Assembly: GCA_037127475.1 (NCBI GenBank)
Contig: CM073760.1
Coordinates: forward strand, 11,371,536 to 11,435,535
DNA: 64,000 bases
Source: Arma custos
Taxonomy: Eukaryota > Arthropoda > Insecta > Hemiptera > Pentatomidae
Reading direction: 5' to 3'
Below, in pieces: positions 22,649-33,591 of the stretch. The notes beneath the pieces are model-generated. The model was not told the DNA's origin and did no database searches. It saw nothing but the letters and a program-made list of their open reading frames with translations. Each line of letters starts with the position of its first letter. Position 1 is the first letter of the stretch. The translations under genes were made by a program, and so were the position numbers.

Positions 22649-22971
22649 CCTTAATGCTCCTTACTTTGTTACGAATAAATTCATCCATAATGACCTCAAT
22701 GTCCCAGTTTTAACTCAGGCCCGAACCCGATACCAGTCTTTTCATATCCATCAGGACTGGTATCAGTCTTCAATTCCTGATAATCCTCCAAGGCGTCTGA
22801 AATGAAGATGGCCTCGTGACCTTTTCTATGTTAAAATTGTTATTTGTGTAATACCACTGGATAGTTTCTTTACTAGTCTTTATCCTTGCCCTTATGTATC
22901 ATTCCTGCCATTTCCTTGCTATATTGTTATAATATATTTATAAATTTCATTGAATAAATAAATAAGTTTTG
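22649..22971 (+). mobile_element. Jockey-type LINE, strongly 5'-truncated
   Basis: The remaining frame reads LNAPYFVTNKFIHNDLNVP and SIPDNPPRRLK, then an in-frame TGA where family members have AGA. Relative to the family about 17 codons near FHDKLHFHSNPLVS are lost. TTGAAAAT repeats at 22641-22648 and 22972-22979 as the likely target duplication. Confidence 0.83.
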
Positions 22972-22979
22972 TTGAAAAT

Positions 22980-24114
22980 ATGACTTTTGTGATGGAGTTT
23001 ATGGACTTTTTTAGATTTACATTTTGAATCCCTTAATTACCTGATCTAACTTTAGCTCGAATTGTTGAAAGTAATCAGTCACTAATGAACATCCAGGTCG
23101 GAACAGAAAAGGAATTAAGAGCTAAGTGAGCCTCGGACATTGATGGTCTTCAGTGATGGATGGATCTCCTTTTCAGTTCCAGAGACAATATTTGCTCCCC
23201 CGACTGGTCTCGAAGTTGCTGTCAACACACTCACCAAGTTGCTCCTGTTTGCTGTCCCATATTGAACAGCCTAGGGTTACATTGACAAAAGAGGTTAGTG
23301 TTCATGCTAAAACGGGTTGTTAGCTTGCAGGTTATATATCATTTAAAGTTTTCCAACTCAATTATTGGCTGTAAGCACTTTGTAAGTTTTCTATTTACCG
23401 ACACTTCTCTTCATAAACAGACTTTCCCCAAGTCTGGGGGGAATATAATTAATGATGAAAATGCCAGCACCCCCTCACTATCGTTGCCTCACTTCAGATG
23501 TATTCCTTTATACCAATTGTTCCCAGTCTTTTTCGGTTTACGGCTCCCTGAATAATCGTTATTCTTCGCACTTTTACTTTTTTACTTTCTTGAAAAATTG
23601 GAAAACTTTCCTGTTTAAAACCGATTGATTACCCATTTAACTGTGAAAATTAAAAACAAATACTTTCTTGGAATACTATAAAATAGCTAATTTCAACTGT
23701 TTCGGCAATTTCCATATTGTGACTGGACAACCACGATGTGGTAAGATTAGTCGAATTATATATCAAACACGAACTACTTGGAATTTAGTCAGCATACACG
23801 AATGTTGGCGCGATAATTTAAGTATTGGAAATTCCCCAAAAGTGGTTTAATTGAATATTTCGTGGCGCGGTTTTGACGGCTCTGCGGCTTCTCCTTGAGG
23901 AGCGGCGCATACTTAAGGATTTAGCAGGTCGCCATGGACTGTTACCTACCCATTGTTTATAACCTGAACATTCATAATTCTGATACTGATTATACCTACC
24001 TTCCCATTCATATTGATTGAAATTAAAATATAGCAAATGTAATAATAAAATGTAATGTTAATTCTAAACCTTTAAACCTAGCAACTTATAGCAATGTTCA
24101 TCCACACTTTCAAA
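22980..24114. other. Unassigned region
   Basis: Slightly GC-richer than average at 23090-23280. Short open frames (23298-23555, 23668-23850, 23818-24036) show no recognisable domain, and no splice-consistent gene could be supported. Confidence 0.4.
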
Positions 24115-24122
24115 GAAAAAAT

Positions 24123-25000
24123 GGTACTTTTCCAATCTAACGACGACCTACCCCAGCACGCTCCTCTGGCACTTACCTCAACTATTTGCAGCCTGTCAGG
24201 TTATGATGCCTGAAATATATTTGAAATAGTAAACAGACAAGAGGATTCTTAGGAAATGAAATAGAAGATGATATACAGCTAAAATATGATTTTTTTTTTT
24301 TTGTATTTCTTTTATTTTTAGCTACTTTTCTTTTAAAGAGAAACGATTTGCTCGGGCAGTAGCTGTATATCACAATTTCTCTTTAAATTTAAAATATATA
24401 AACTACTGAATAAATAAGAAGATATAATAAAACATTTATTATAAACAAAATTCATTAAAAATAACAATATCACATCAAAACCGTGTCGTATATACAGAAC
24501 AATCAAAACAATTAACCAAAAAACATCACATTGTAGTTAAATATAATTATTTATGTTTCAAATTGAAATATTTAAAATGGAAAATAAATAATAAGATTTA
24601 CTATAAACAATATTGATTAAACACACAACGATATCTAGCAACAATTATAAACAATATTAATTAAAAAGAACAATATGTTACAAAAATTATAAACAATGTT
24701 CATTAAAAAGAACAATATTCAGTTACAGTTTCATATTATGTCCCTTTCTACAACAAATTTTCCGGGGAATGACGTTCCGCTCCTGTAGAAATACCATAGC
24801 TGACTTTTCATCAATCACCTCGCGAAAAATCTTCATCAAATTCCAACTCATATTGTATAATTAACATGAAAACAAATAAACGTCCACTAGACACAAACAA
24901 TAACAAAGGACTAAGGAAGGTTTCGCTAACAGTAGCAGGTAGTTAATGAAAGTGACACTTGGGGCGCTGGGGTAGGTCGTCGTTAGATTGGAAAAGTACC
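24123..25000. mobile_element. GGTAC-ended Merlin-like element, 8-bp duplication
   Basis: The terminal inverted repeats begin GGTACTTTTCCAATCTAACG and continue through ACGACCTACCCCAGC, near-identical for about 37 bp at both ends. GAAAAAAT is directly repeated at 24115-24122 and 25001-25008. The GGTACTTTTCC start matches the ends of the Merlin transposase relics at 38246 and 43825, and Merlin makes 8-9 bp duplications. The 878-bp interior has no transposase, so it is non-autonomous. Confidence 0.85.
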
Positions 25001-25008
25001 GAAAAAAT

Positions 25009-25790
25009 CTCTATTTCATCTTCTTATCAAAATCCATTTGATTACCTAATTCACATAATTTGATCATAGGAATTATTCTGAGCTTCTGGAAGTATTTTGT
25101 GGCTTCTTCGGAAGAGGGCTATTACCTAAGTGTCTGTATAGACTGTAACAATGATAATAAGACAAAAACACCAAATTGAATACAATAAAGAAATCTAAAT
25201 CTAAAATAAACAAAATTAATAAGGCAAAAACACCAAAAAAACAATACGGAAAACAATTTAATATCGCGCAGGCAAATAATTCATATCAGTCGAGTGATAA
25301 GTGGGTAGTTTTCATGGCGACATGCAAAGTCACAAGTCACTAATTTTCAAATCTAACGCAAAAACTACTTGAATTGAAAAAAAAAGCTTATGATCAGCTG
25401 AGATAGGACTACATAAATTATTTACATTGTTGTTTATTTCTCTGTTATAGAGAAAAGTTTTTGATGATCTACTATTCCACAGACATTGCCTAATAATGGA
25501 TCTGGCAACCAATGTTCGTTTAGACTTTTCTCCTTTTGGATAAGTTAAATTATGAATACTTCTACAAATGGGCAAATCACAAAGTAACTGTTTCTGACTT
25601 TCTCAAGCCGTCACGAATAATATAGCACTGTTTTTGAATTTTAATGCAAAAAATCGTATGCACAGATTTGAAAAATGAAACAAGCTATATTTTATTGCAA
25701 TATTTCTGTTTTTGGACTGTTGTTTCAGTAAAAATAAATCAGTGAAATATGATTAAGATATTTTTTTTTTATAAACTATAATTTTTTTTT
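25009..25790. other. Unassigned AT-rich region
   Basis: An 81-codon minus-strand frame at 25330-25575 is present (basic, no recognised motif). No homologous stretch was found in the window. Confidence 0.4.
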
Positions 25791-25794
25791 AAAT

Positions 25795-25955
25795 AATTGT
25801 TATAGTTTCTAAATATCTCATTTGGGGATACAAACCTGGGTCTCTCACAGCTCCGTCGTGGTGCTCTAACCAACTGAGCTACCCTGGCTCGTAACACTGC
25901 CAGGCAAATCCCGGCCCTGGCCAAATCTTTTCAAAATAAAATATTTAAAAATTAT
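25795..25955 (-). mobile_element. SINE-A copy with tail on both sides
   Basis: Minus strand: GGTAGCTCAGTTGGTTAGAG gives the D-arm, and the T-arm is degenerate (CCCAGGTTTGTATCCCC). On the plus strand, CCCGGCCCTGGCCAAATC and AAATATTTAAAAATTATAA form a second, opposite tail. The tail-head-tail layout matches 20505-20660. Confidence 0.7.
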
Positions 25956-26197
25956 AATTTTTTTAATGCGAAATACTCAATATCTCTGAGCAATCCTGAG
26001 AGGGTATTCATATTTGATGGGCTCACTAGTGGGAAACAATATAAGTTGTAAACTGAACTTCAATTTCTATAATAATACCATAGTAGCTCTACTAAATTGT
26101 TAAGTGCTTGTATTACAATTAAATAAACAGTTGTAAAAATAGTAAAAAGGGGGTTGGTCCGCCGTTAGATACACCTTAGCAAACTTTTACTAAAAAA

Positions 26198-26245
26198 ATG
26201 AATAGACCAAAAATCAATCTGAAGGAACTTGGAGTGACAGAATTT
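26198..26245 (+). other. Possible short coding exon (weak)
   Basis: ATG opens 16 codons (MNRPKINLKELGVTEF) directly followed by GTAAGT, a consensus splice donor. No downstream exon could be linked, so this may be chance. Confidence 0.15.
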
Positions 26246-26617
26246 GTAAGTTTTCATTGTTCATTATTGTAATTTCTAGTAAATTTCTTACCTTTTTATA
26301 TAAATTTTTATTGTTTTGTTCATTTTCTGTTGCTTTATTTATTTCAATGGTAATAATTTATTTTTGTAGCTATTTATTTTTATTTACACTGATTTAAACA
26401 CCAGCAGACATTTCTTTTTCTTTGGTTTCACCCTCTTTGGGGTGCGATGAATCAATCATTTCCCCGCGTGCTGTTCCTTCTTCTGTCTCCGATATTTCTT
26501 CATTCCCTCTGGCCTTCTTTTTTTCTCTTCCTCCGAGATGAATGGTTTCGGTCTGAGTTTATTTTTATCTATGATTCTTACATTCTTATTGAGCATTGTT
26601 TACACTGAACTGGGTTT

Positions 26618-26677
26618 TTCAGCCTCCTTCGCGGTTCATTATCTCCTCTACTCCAGTTTTCCTTCAGATCCTGGACA
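26618..26677 (+). promoter_or_regulatory. Conserved 5' flank of tRNA-His copy A
   Basis: CTTCGCGGTTCATTATCTC, then TACTCCAG and TCCTGGACAG, match the 5' flanks of the other two tRNA-His genes at the same spacing. 3' flanks are not conserved beyond the terminator. This suggests an upstream Pol III element or a duplicated unit that begins upstream of the gene. Confidence 0.6.
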
Positions 26678-26748
26678 GCAGTGATCGTCTAGTGGTTAGG
26701 ACATTGCGTTGTGGCCGCAATAACCCAGGTTCGAATCCTGGTCACGGC
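26678..26748 (+). tRNA. tRNA-His (GTG), copy A, acceptor mismatch
   Basis: All cloverleaf arms are visible. The anticodon arm is TTGCG-TTGTGGC-CGCAA with anticodon GTG at 26711-26713; the D-arm is TCGTCTAGTGGTTAGGA and the T-arm CCAGGTTCGAATCCTGG. The 5' acceptor strand is GCAGTGA against TCACGGC, which leaves an A-G mismatch at the third pair that the other two copies lack. A run of six T follows at 26755-26760. It may be a weakened gene or a pseudogene; CCA is not encoded, as expected in eukaryotes. Confidence 0.93.
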
Positions 26749-26754
26749 AGGTAA

Positions 26755-26760
26755 TTTTTT
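26755..26760 (+). terminator. Pol III T-run terminator of tRNA-His copy A
   Basis: TTTTTT begins six bases after the discriminator base. Confidence 0.85.
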
Positions 26761-27170
26761 ATTTTGTATTATTTTATAAAAATATTTTATAAATATTAGC
26801 TCTTATATCTCTTTTTAATTCAAATATTTTAGTAAGTTCCAGTTTCTAATTCTTCTTTTTTTGTTTCATAATTTTCTTATGTCGTTCTTTCTTCCTCATT
26901 ATCTTTGACAATATTATTTTATCCTCTTCAGAGATAATATATTTAGCTCTGTTTTTTGGATTTGTCTCGGATCTCACATTTTCTTCAGTAGATTAGATTC
27001 GGATCTTTAGTAGTTTTCTGAAATGTTCTGTTTTACAATATCTCTTCTGTGATTTCCCTGAAATATATTTTTAATTCTTAGCAAAATAAAAACTTCCATA
27101 GTAAAGTATGAGTAAAGATTTAGTCCCTCTTATCGCATAAAATCTGATATGTGATTGATGTTCTTTAACA
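26761..27170. other. Spacer, nothing recognised
   Basis: AT-rich and pyrimidine-rich; no coding signal was seen. Confidence 0.5.
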
Positions 27171-27171
27171 G

Positions 27172-27518
27172 ATATAACATGCATGATAAACTCTGAACCA
27201 CTATACCCAGTGGAGGGTCTTGGGTTCGGTACATTATAGAGACTGTACTGTTTCTAGGACAACGGTTGTGCAGGGAGGTCATTGGTTGGGAGATGATTTG
27301 CCCGAGATCACGCACAACCGCCAGGTTTCTCCCCCCAAGGACACCCACTTTTGAGAGGTTGGAGAAGCCTCAGAAGGGTCTGCATATCCCACACGGTCCA
27401 TCCTTGGCTTATACACGGTATATCCTTAACAGAACAAATAATTAACTTGGCAGATCTGAACCGGGATACTTCAGCATAGCAGCTCGGGACTCTAAACACT
27501 AAGCAGCCCCTCTCCCTC
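27172..27518 (-). mobile_element. SINE-B copy
   Basis: Inverted tail GGGTTCGGTACATTATAGAG, body GAGAAGCCTCAGAAGGGTCT and inverted head around CAGCTCGGGACTCTAAACAC. The two open frames on the minus strand here merely read the SINE. Confidence 0.75.
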
Positions 27519-27545
27519 ATAGACATTATATTATTTTGCATTAAT

Positions 27546-28021
27546 ACCTAGGACAATTTACCTTTTTTTTTTTTTTGTTTCTTGTAGATCTAATTTTCAC
27601 ATTCATTGGTAGTTATATCATCCATAGTCATGTTTTCTGCTGCATAATGTTATTGCATCAGTATATTTGTACTATGTATCCATTTTGGCCAAATCTGGTA
27701 TATCTGTAGACGCATGTGATTCTAAAATTAGATAAACATTTATAAAATATAATTTATAAATATAAAAATTGGACGTGAGTAAACGAGATCCTAATTTTAA
27801 AAAATAAATTATTATTTTCGAAATATGTTTGATTGAATGACATATTTAATTAATTAATTTTACTCTCGAAGATAATTTTAATTGCTGCGATTTTGCAGTT
27901 GCGGAGTTACTAAACATAAGTAAGTCATATAAGGAACAACTGTATGCTATTCAAAAGCCACAATACGTTTGTTCGTTTATTTGTTTATTGAAAATAATCA
28001 CCATCAAAAGAAAAATAAATA
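27546..28021. other. AT-rich spacer, nothing recognised
   Basis: No coding signal or terminal repeat was seen. Confidence 0.5.
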
Positions 28022-28029
28022 AAAATAAA

Positions 28030-28229
28030 GGTACTTGTGTATTAACGCCATCGCAGTTATATTTTGTAACAGTTATTTTTATAACAGTTATCTTGGATAA
28101 CGTTTTTAAACCTATTTATTGTGGTTAGAATTTTAAATTTTTTGAATAATCATCAACAATTTATTAAACAATTATAAAATAATTTATTTAAAAACAAAGT
28201 ATATCCAAGATACATAATTATGATTATTA

Positions 28230-28291
<62 letters not shown>

Positions 28292-28725
28292 TATTTGTAT
28301 ATATTAATATATAATAAATTAATAAATATTATTTTAAATAAATATATAATGGAATGTATCATGAACAATTAAAAATTAAAATAATTTTTTTTTTAAAGTA
28401 GTCGGATTGAGTTACGTTGACGAAAAGTTACGTTGACCAAAATAAAGTTTTATTTCATGCGAATTGGTACCTTTTCGTTTTTTCAGTAAAATGTTTCGCT
28501 CCTGAAAAATTTAAATTGCATCTTCTGTTTTTGGCAAATCCCAAGTACTAAAAATAAGCAAACAACAACAAATCTAGAACAAATCAGCAAACAAGCGAGA
28601 AATCAGTAAACAAGAACAAATCAGCTGTTAGAAATACAACTGTTATCAAATATAACTGCTAGCGCATGCGAACAAGATTGCTCTTTACGCAAATATAACT
28701 GCGGTGGTGTTCATACACAAGTACC
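28030..28725. mobile_element. GGTAC-ended MITE, enlarged copy, 8-bp duplication
   Basis: Left end GGTACTTGTGTATTAACGCC; right end, inverted, GGTACTTGTGTATGAACACC. AAAATAAA is directly repeated at 28022-28029 and 28726-28733. It shares CAGTTATATTTT-GTAACAG and AACAGTTATCTTGGATAACG with the 277-bp copy at 7840 but holds about 420 bp more, including a (TA)n tract. The open frame at 28153-28368 is the TA tract read as Ile/Tyr. Confidence 0.84.
28238..28284. repeat. (TA)n microsatellite
   Basis: Uninterrupted TA tract inside the MITE. Confidence 0.97.
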
Positions 28726-28834
28726 AAAATAAATTATAAATATAGAAATTGACGTATTTCAACAAGATACTAATTTAAAATGAACATTTCTCCCTGCGTA
28801 TACATCGCATAAATTGACAAAACTGGGGATATGG

Positions 28835-28945
28835 GATTGGTGAAGTGAAAGGATTTGTCTGGCCGTCGAAGACCCGGTTTCAAATCTTGGCCAGGACAAA
28901 TCTTTTTTCTTCAAAATAAAAATATTTGAAGATTCTAAAATTAGT
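28835..28945 (+). mobile_element. SINE-A copy with deleted tRNA core
   Basis: GATTGGTGAAGTGAAAGGAT and TTTGTCTGGCCGTCGAAGAC run straight into the T-arm GGTTTCAAATC and the tail AATCTTTTTTCTTC with AAAAATATTTGAAGA. The D-arm and anticodon arm are missing. Confidence 0.7.
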
Positions 28946-28974
28946 TTGTGCTTATGCTAGGATAAGATTATAAT

Positions 28975-29235
28975 TGCTTATTCATTCAACGTAACTTTAT
29001 GCCTCCACGACAAATCGGACGATGTTACAGTGGGGGTCTTGAATTCCGTTATCCAGCTATAATCAGGATAGGATATCTTTTATCTGACATTATACAGGCT
29101 TGGAACCTCCATTTTACGCCCCGTCCGAAGGATTATTTACTCTCTTTTAAAAATGCCAGGACCAGCTGCCGGGATGCGAATCCGCTACATTGGGCGTGGA
29201 AAATCGTTATTCTAACCACTATTGAGGTGAACCCA
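28975..29235 (-). mobile_element. SINE-C copy
   Basis: Inverted tail ATTCATTCAACGTAACTTTATG, CAAATCGGACGATGTTACAG and TATAATCAGGATAGGATATC, then ACATTATACAGGCTTGGAAC and AGGACCAGCTGCCGGGATGC near the degenerate head. Confidence 0.75.
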
Positions 29236-29636
29236 CGTTAAAAATAATCCGAATACTAATATCATTCTGGCAATTTAATAAAAAAACGTGCGTTGATGAT
29301 ATAGATAAACTTGATTATGTTTCTTTGTATTCAAAGTATCATTAAGATGGAGGCAGAGCAGTGTTTATATCCAGAGGGAAGAATAAGAAGAAGAATTAAG
29401 AGAAAACTGGAGCAGAGGGAATTGCTAATTCTTGTTGAGGGAGAATGCAAATTTCGTGAAGTTTCCCGCCTGCGGTATTGTTATGTTTATTGAAACAAAG
29501 ATTTTTCTCTTTCTCAGTTCTAATTCTTAAATAGCTGCAGAAAGATGTACATTGTTTACATTTCTACTTATATAAAAAAATATTAACACACTAGGAAAAA
29601 TCTCCTACACCTTAAGCATGAAACAAACAACAAAAC
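29236..29636. other. Spacer, nothing recognised
   Basis: A 60-codon frame (29311-29493) is rich in Arg/Glu but has no recognised motif. Confidence 0.4.
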
Positions 29637-29639
29637 AAA

Positions 29640-29872
29640 AAAAAAACTGTACCACTACAGCTCGTGAAGAGTCCGAGGTCTAGTACATGTTAGAGACTGT
29701 GCAGTTTTTTGGACAATGGTTGTGCAGTAAGGTAATTTGGCCTAGGTCACGCTCATGGCTGGGTGAGCCCCAGAAAGGTCCTAGATCCCTAAGGATCCAT
29801 TTCCGGCCGCTAATTAAATAAAAGTCTGCCAGTGAGCGTAATATGGACCCAGGACCTCCGTGGGATCTGCGG
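29640..29872 (-). mobile_element. SINE-B copy
   Basis: Inverted tail GTACCACTACAGCTCGTG and GTCTAGTACATGTTAGAGAC, body GGCTGGGTGAGCCCCAGAAA. The head is diverged or truncated. Confidence 0.72.
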
Positions 29873-30335
29873 ATATTATAATATTATTCCTCGTGCAAAA
29901 TTTTTAAATTAAAGTTATTATTTTTTTTTAAAAACTTTCTTCCTTTTTTTTCATTCGAGAAATAAACATATATTTCATTCGGCAAATATTGATATTTCTC
30001 TTTGATATTTGGATCATTAAACGGAAACCGTAATAGTCGTTAAGAAGTTAGCAGGCTTTATTATTAAGGGGGAGCATAATGATGAAGTAATAAAAAATAC
30101 TAAAGCCATAATAATAATAATGAAGTCATTATAAAAATGTTTTCTTTAATTAAAGGTAAAATATCTGTTTTCGACACTCAACTATATTAGACCAGGGCTG
30201 AAGCCTTTTGAAATGGTAAAAAGTGAAATAAAATAATCGTAGGATAAAACCCATTGAAAAAGGAAGAGAATATAACAAAAATGAAAGGAAAAATAATTTA
30301 CGGGTGATCTGAGGTCGGGAAGTGGTAGTGGGAGG
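29873..30335. other. AT-rich spacer, nothing recognised
   Basis: No repeat end seen. Confidence 0.45.
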
Positions 30336-30339
30336 GTTT

Positions 30340-30785
30340 GAGGATAAAATACGAGTTTATCTCGGTGGTTATCGGCAAAACTGCCCTCCTCCTGCCAGAA
30401 AAAAAATTTCTGATTCGAGTTGACGAGTTGAACGAAGTGACAGCAACAGATTGGGGCTGGAAGCAACATCAACGTGGCATTATGCCCAAGTTTTCAGAAA
30501 AGGAATTAATTTCGGAAATATTGATCAACTATTTCCTGCAGCTGTGAAGCTGGATGTAACAGTTAAATATGTGGCTGCTGAAAACATGGTTTAAAATGCA
30601 CAATTTATTCTTAAATTGTCATAGTTCTGAAAAATGCTCCAATGTGGAAGAAAAACCTACGAGGAAGTTAATGATTCAGATGAAATTGTGGATGAAGAAC
30701 CAATGCAGGCTGGAAATAATATTGGAGACGAAGACGGTGATGGTCTTGACGATTTCGAAGATCTACTAGAATCGGGGAAGGTTTG
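30340..30785 (+). pseudogene. Decayed coding-like region with acidic C-terminus
   Basis: One frame gives GKTALLLPEKKFLIRVDELN, later WGWKQHQRGIMPKFSEKELI to a stop at 30547. Another frame then reads LQCGRKTYEEVNDSDEIVDE, followed by an acidic stretch (GDEDGDGLDDFEDLLESGKV) ending in a stop at 30785. The composition is protein-like, and the short gap between frames suggests a frameshifted relic. An acidic tail of this kind occurs in pogo/Tigger-type transposases, but I could not place it in a family with confidence. Confidence 0.4.
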
Positions 30786-30917
30786 ACTTTAATATTTAGA
30801 ACAATTATTTTCGCATGTTTTTTGCAATCTTTATGTTTTATGGATTTTTAATCTTTTTGTTTATCAATGTAACATGGATTCTTACGTTTTTCGAGTAATT
30901 TAAGTGTAAATTTTAAT

Positions 30918-31352
30918 ATCCGCGGTTGCTATAGCCCATTTGTTATTCTGATGTATAACCTATTTTATTGTAAAGTTTCATCCAAATCCGTTCAGTAGTT
31001 TTTGCGTGAAAGAGAGACAAACAGACATACTTTCACATTTATAATATTAGTAAGATTAGTAGTATATCAAAACAAATAGTTTCACTCTTGTTCTTTCTGA
31101 TATTTTAAAAACTATGATCATGTTATTTTCCTTTAATTATGTACTATAATGGATTCTCCACAGTTCCTATAAAACTGTCGGGGGGACACCTGCCTCCGTG
31201 CGCCCCCCCTAAATCCGCAGTTGCTATAGCCCATGTGTTATTCTGATGTATAACCTATATTATTGTAAAGTTTCATCCAAATCCGTTCAGTAGTTTTTGC
31301 GTGAAAGAGAGACAAACAGAAAAACTTTCACATTTATAATATTAGTAAGATT
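30918..31352 (+). mobile_element. CTAG element, two tandem 3' modules
   Basis: Each module ends TTTATAATATTAGTAAGAT (about 31037-31055 and 31332-31350) after GTTTCATCCAAATCCGTTCA and TAGTTTTTGCGTGAAAGAG. The 5' CTAGCTTATGCCCG block is absent, so it is 5'-truncated. Confidence 0.76.
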
Positions 31353-31797
31353 TATACATATACATTTTTCCATAATATTTATTCTTTGCGGACAAATACC
31401 TTTTCCTCTTTGTTATTAGATATTCTCTCCCCAATTTTCACTGGATCAGTTTTACATTTTTTATAATCCAATAAGCAGGTACTTCTTATTTCATCGGAGT
31501 TTTTCAATTAGTTGAGCCAGCATTTGTATTGAATCCTAGCCTACAACCTGTGACAATGGCTCTATTGTACATTGTATTTTCAAATTAATTGAAATTATTT
31601 CTGTCACAGACATTTTCATGAAGAGTGCTACGGTAATAATGTAAAAATTGTTACCATGAGTGAGCATTTGGAGTTTAATAATAGTTGTATTACAACCGTA
31701 CCTTTAAACGTATTATTTTTTAAAGATATTTTGTGATATTCCATAATAAGTTATATGTGATAATACTTAATACTTGATGTATATGATGCTCTCAAAT
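31353..31797. other. Spacer, nothing recognised
   Basis: No coding signal or terminal repeat was seen. Confidence 0.45.
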
Positions 31798-31799
31798 GT

Positions 31800-32065
31800 T
31801 AAAGGCGCCTATTGTACAGTGGTTCGCATAACCTACTATGCCTCTGACTGGCTAGTGGGCTTAAAGGGAGTAAAAAATCCTGTTAGGCTGTTTTTCGGAC
31901 AGGACGGAAAATGGCATTCCCGAGCAGCGTCAGGTACTCGTTAAAAATTGCCAACCTAATTAGACCTGGATAGGCATAATTTAGGACTCATAGTATTGCA
32001 TCGTCCGATTAGGCATTGCAGCATAGAGTGATTATTGCAGGATAGAGTATTTGTTGAATAAATAA
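31800..32065 (+). mobile_element. SINE-C copy
   Basis: A degenerate head (TACAGTGGTTCGCATAACC, CTGGCTAGTGGGCTTAAAG), then GGACAGGACGGAAAATGGCA, TCAGGTACTCGTTAAAAATT, CTGGATAGGCATAATTTAGG and the 3' part CATCGTCCGATTAGGCATTG. Confidence 0.78.
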
Positions 32066-32099
32066 CAAATAATTCCCACATATAATCGGAATAATGAAG

Positions 32100-32215
32100 A
32101 AAATTGTTTCGAAAAATTCTGGAGAAAGAAGCTATACTTATTCATTACGGGCCAACGTTTCAGCCAGTCTTTCAAGCCATCATCAGGGGTGAGAAAAAAC
32201 GAAATAATATCAAAA
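32100..32215 (-). mobile_element. Penelope-like terminal fragment (minus strand)
   Basis: The complement reads CTGATGATGGC, then TGGCTGAAACGTTGGCCC (within 32145-32190). The boxes CTGATGA and GAAAC are both perfect, but the intervening hairpin is weak here. Confidence 0.4.
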
Positions 32216-32457
32216 ACTAGGTAATATTACTAAAGTTTTTCCTAAATTATTTAATAACTTAACATTTTTTTCATTACATTTCATTTTTTTATTCCAACAT
32301 TTTCATTCTTAATGACTTTATTATAATTTAGTAGTTTATTAGCACTACTGATGAATTAGAGCCTTAGTAACCGACCAAGGAATTTTTTTTTCCTTTTTTA
32401 CGTTTTAGGTTTTTAGGTTTTTCGTAGAAATCCATTGTAAAAAAAAAAAAATCTATC
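32216..32457. other. Spacer, nothing recognised
   Basis: AT-rich with T and A runs. Confidence 0.4.
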
Positions 32458-32549
32458 CGTTTATTTTTTTTGTGTAAAGGAGATAGTTGGGGGTTGCAGT
32501 AAAAAAAAAAAACACTGAATAAGTAATAAACTTATAATTGTGTGCCGAC

Positions 32550-32579
32550 GTTTCGACCTACAGTGTAGGTCATCTTCAG
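32550..32579 (-). ncRNA. Hammerhead-like motif in Penelope-like repeat
   Basis: Complement: CTGAAGA-T-GACCTACA-C-TGTAGGTC-GAAAC. Helix II is 8 bp and perfect. One extra base separates CTGAAGA from the helix, and no stem III is visible, so self-cleavage is doubtful for a single copy. Confidence 0.4.
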
Positions 32580-33561
32580 GGCTATGAGAGAGAAACAAAC
32601 AGAACAAAAAATATAAAAATGTATAGTAACAATAACATGGTGACAAGTAATGTAGAAAATGAAAATAGTGGCAGATATGAAGATGAAAGATAACGAATAT
32701 TAAAAAAGTGACAGAATATAACAAAATTAAGATATAGACAGATTTAAAAAAATTAATAATAATGAAAAGAAATTAAAATAGTGACAGATATAATAAAATT
32801 AAGATAAAGACAGATATAACAAAATTAATGATAATGAAAAGATAATGAAAATAATGACAGATATAATAAAATAAGACAGATTTAATAAAATTCAAGAAAA
32901 TGATAAAATTCGTTTAAGCACTAATTTTAATTTTTCAAATTCATTAATCCTATCAACTATTTTTCAAACAGTCATTGTACACTATTGTTACTGTACAATA
33001 GTATTTCTATTATTCACATTAGTTATTGTACATACAGTTCCATACTTTTCTGTAACATGTAACCTCTTTAAGTCCGTTATCATACTTTTTATATCTTTAT
33101 TTTACTAGTTTTTCTTAATTCTTCATGTTCCAACCTTTTTTGTATATGTTAATTTTCTCATTTTGTATCTTTGGTTTACCTCCTCTTTTTTGATTTTCCT
33201 TTATATTATTTTTACTTTACTATCCTTTCTATTTATTATCATTTTCTTTAATTTTATTAAATCTGTCTTATTTTATTATATCTGTCATTATTTTCATTCT
33301 CTTTTCATTATCATTAATTTTGTTATATCTGTCTTTATCTTAATTTTATTATATCTGTCACTATTTTAATTTCTTTTCATTATTATTAATTTTTTAAATC
33401 TGTCTATATCTCAATTTTATTATATTCTGTCACTTTTTTAATATTCGTTATCTTTCATCTTCATATATGCCACTATTTTCATTTTCTACATTACTTGTCA
33501 CCATATTATTGTTACTGTACATTTTTATATTTTTTGTTCTGTTTGTTTCTCTCTCATAGCC

Positions 33562-33591
33562 CTGAAGATGAGCTACACTGTAGGTCGAAAC
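33562..33591 (+). ncRNA. Hammerhead-like motif, opposite arm
   Basis: CTGAAGA-T-GAGCTACACTGTAGGTC-GAAAC; one base change weakens the helix compared with the other arm. Confidence 0.4.

Noticed and set aside
24182..25575. Open frames at 24182-24373 and 25330-25575 as host genes
   Set aside because: The first lies inside the Merlin-like element and the second has no family features or conserved neighbours.
26198..26245. ATG followed by a GTAAGT donor as a first exon
   Set aside because: Kept only as a very weak feature: no linked exon, promoter or known protein was found, and such combinations occur by chance in 64 kb.
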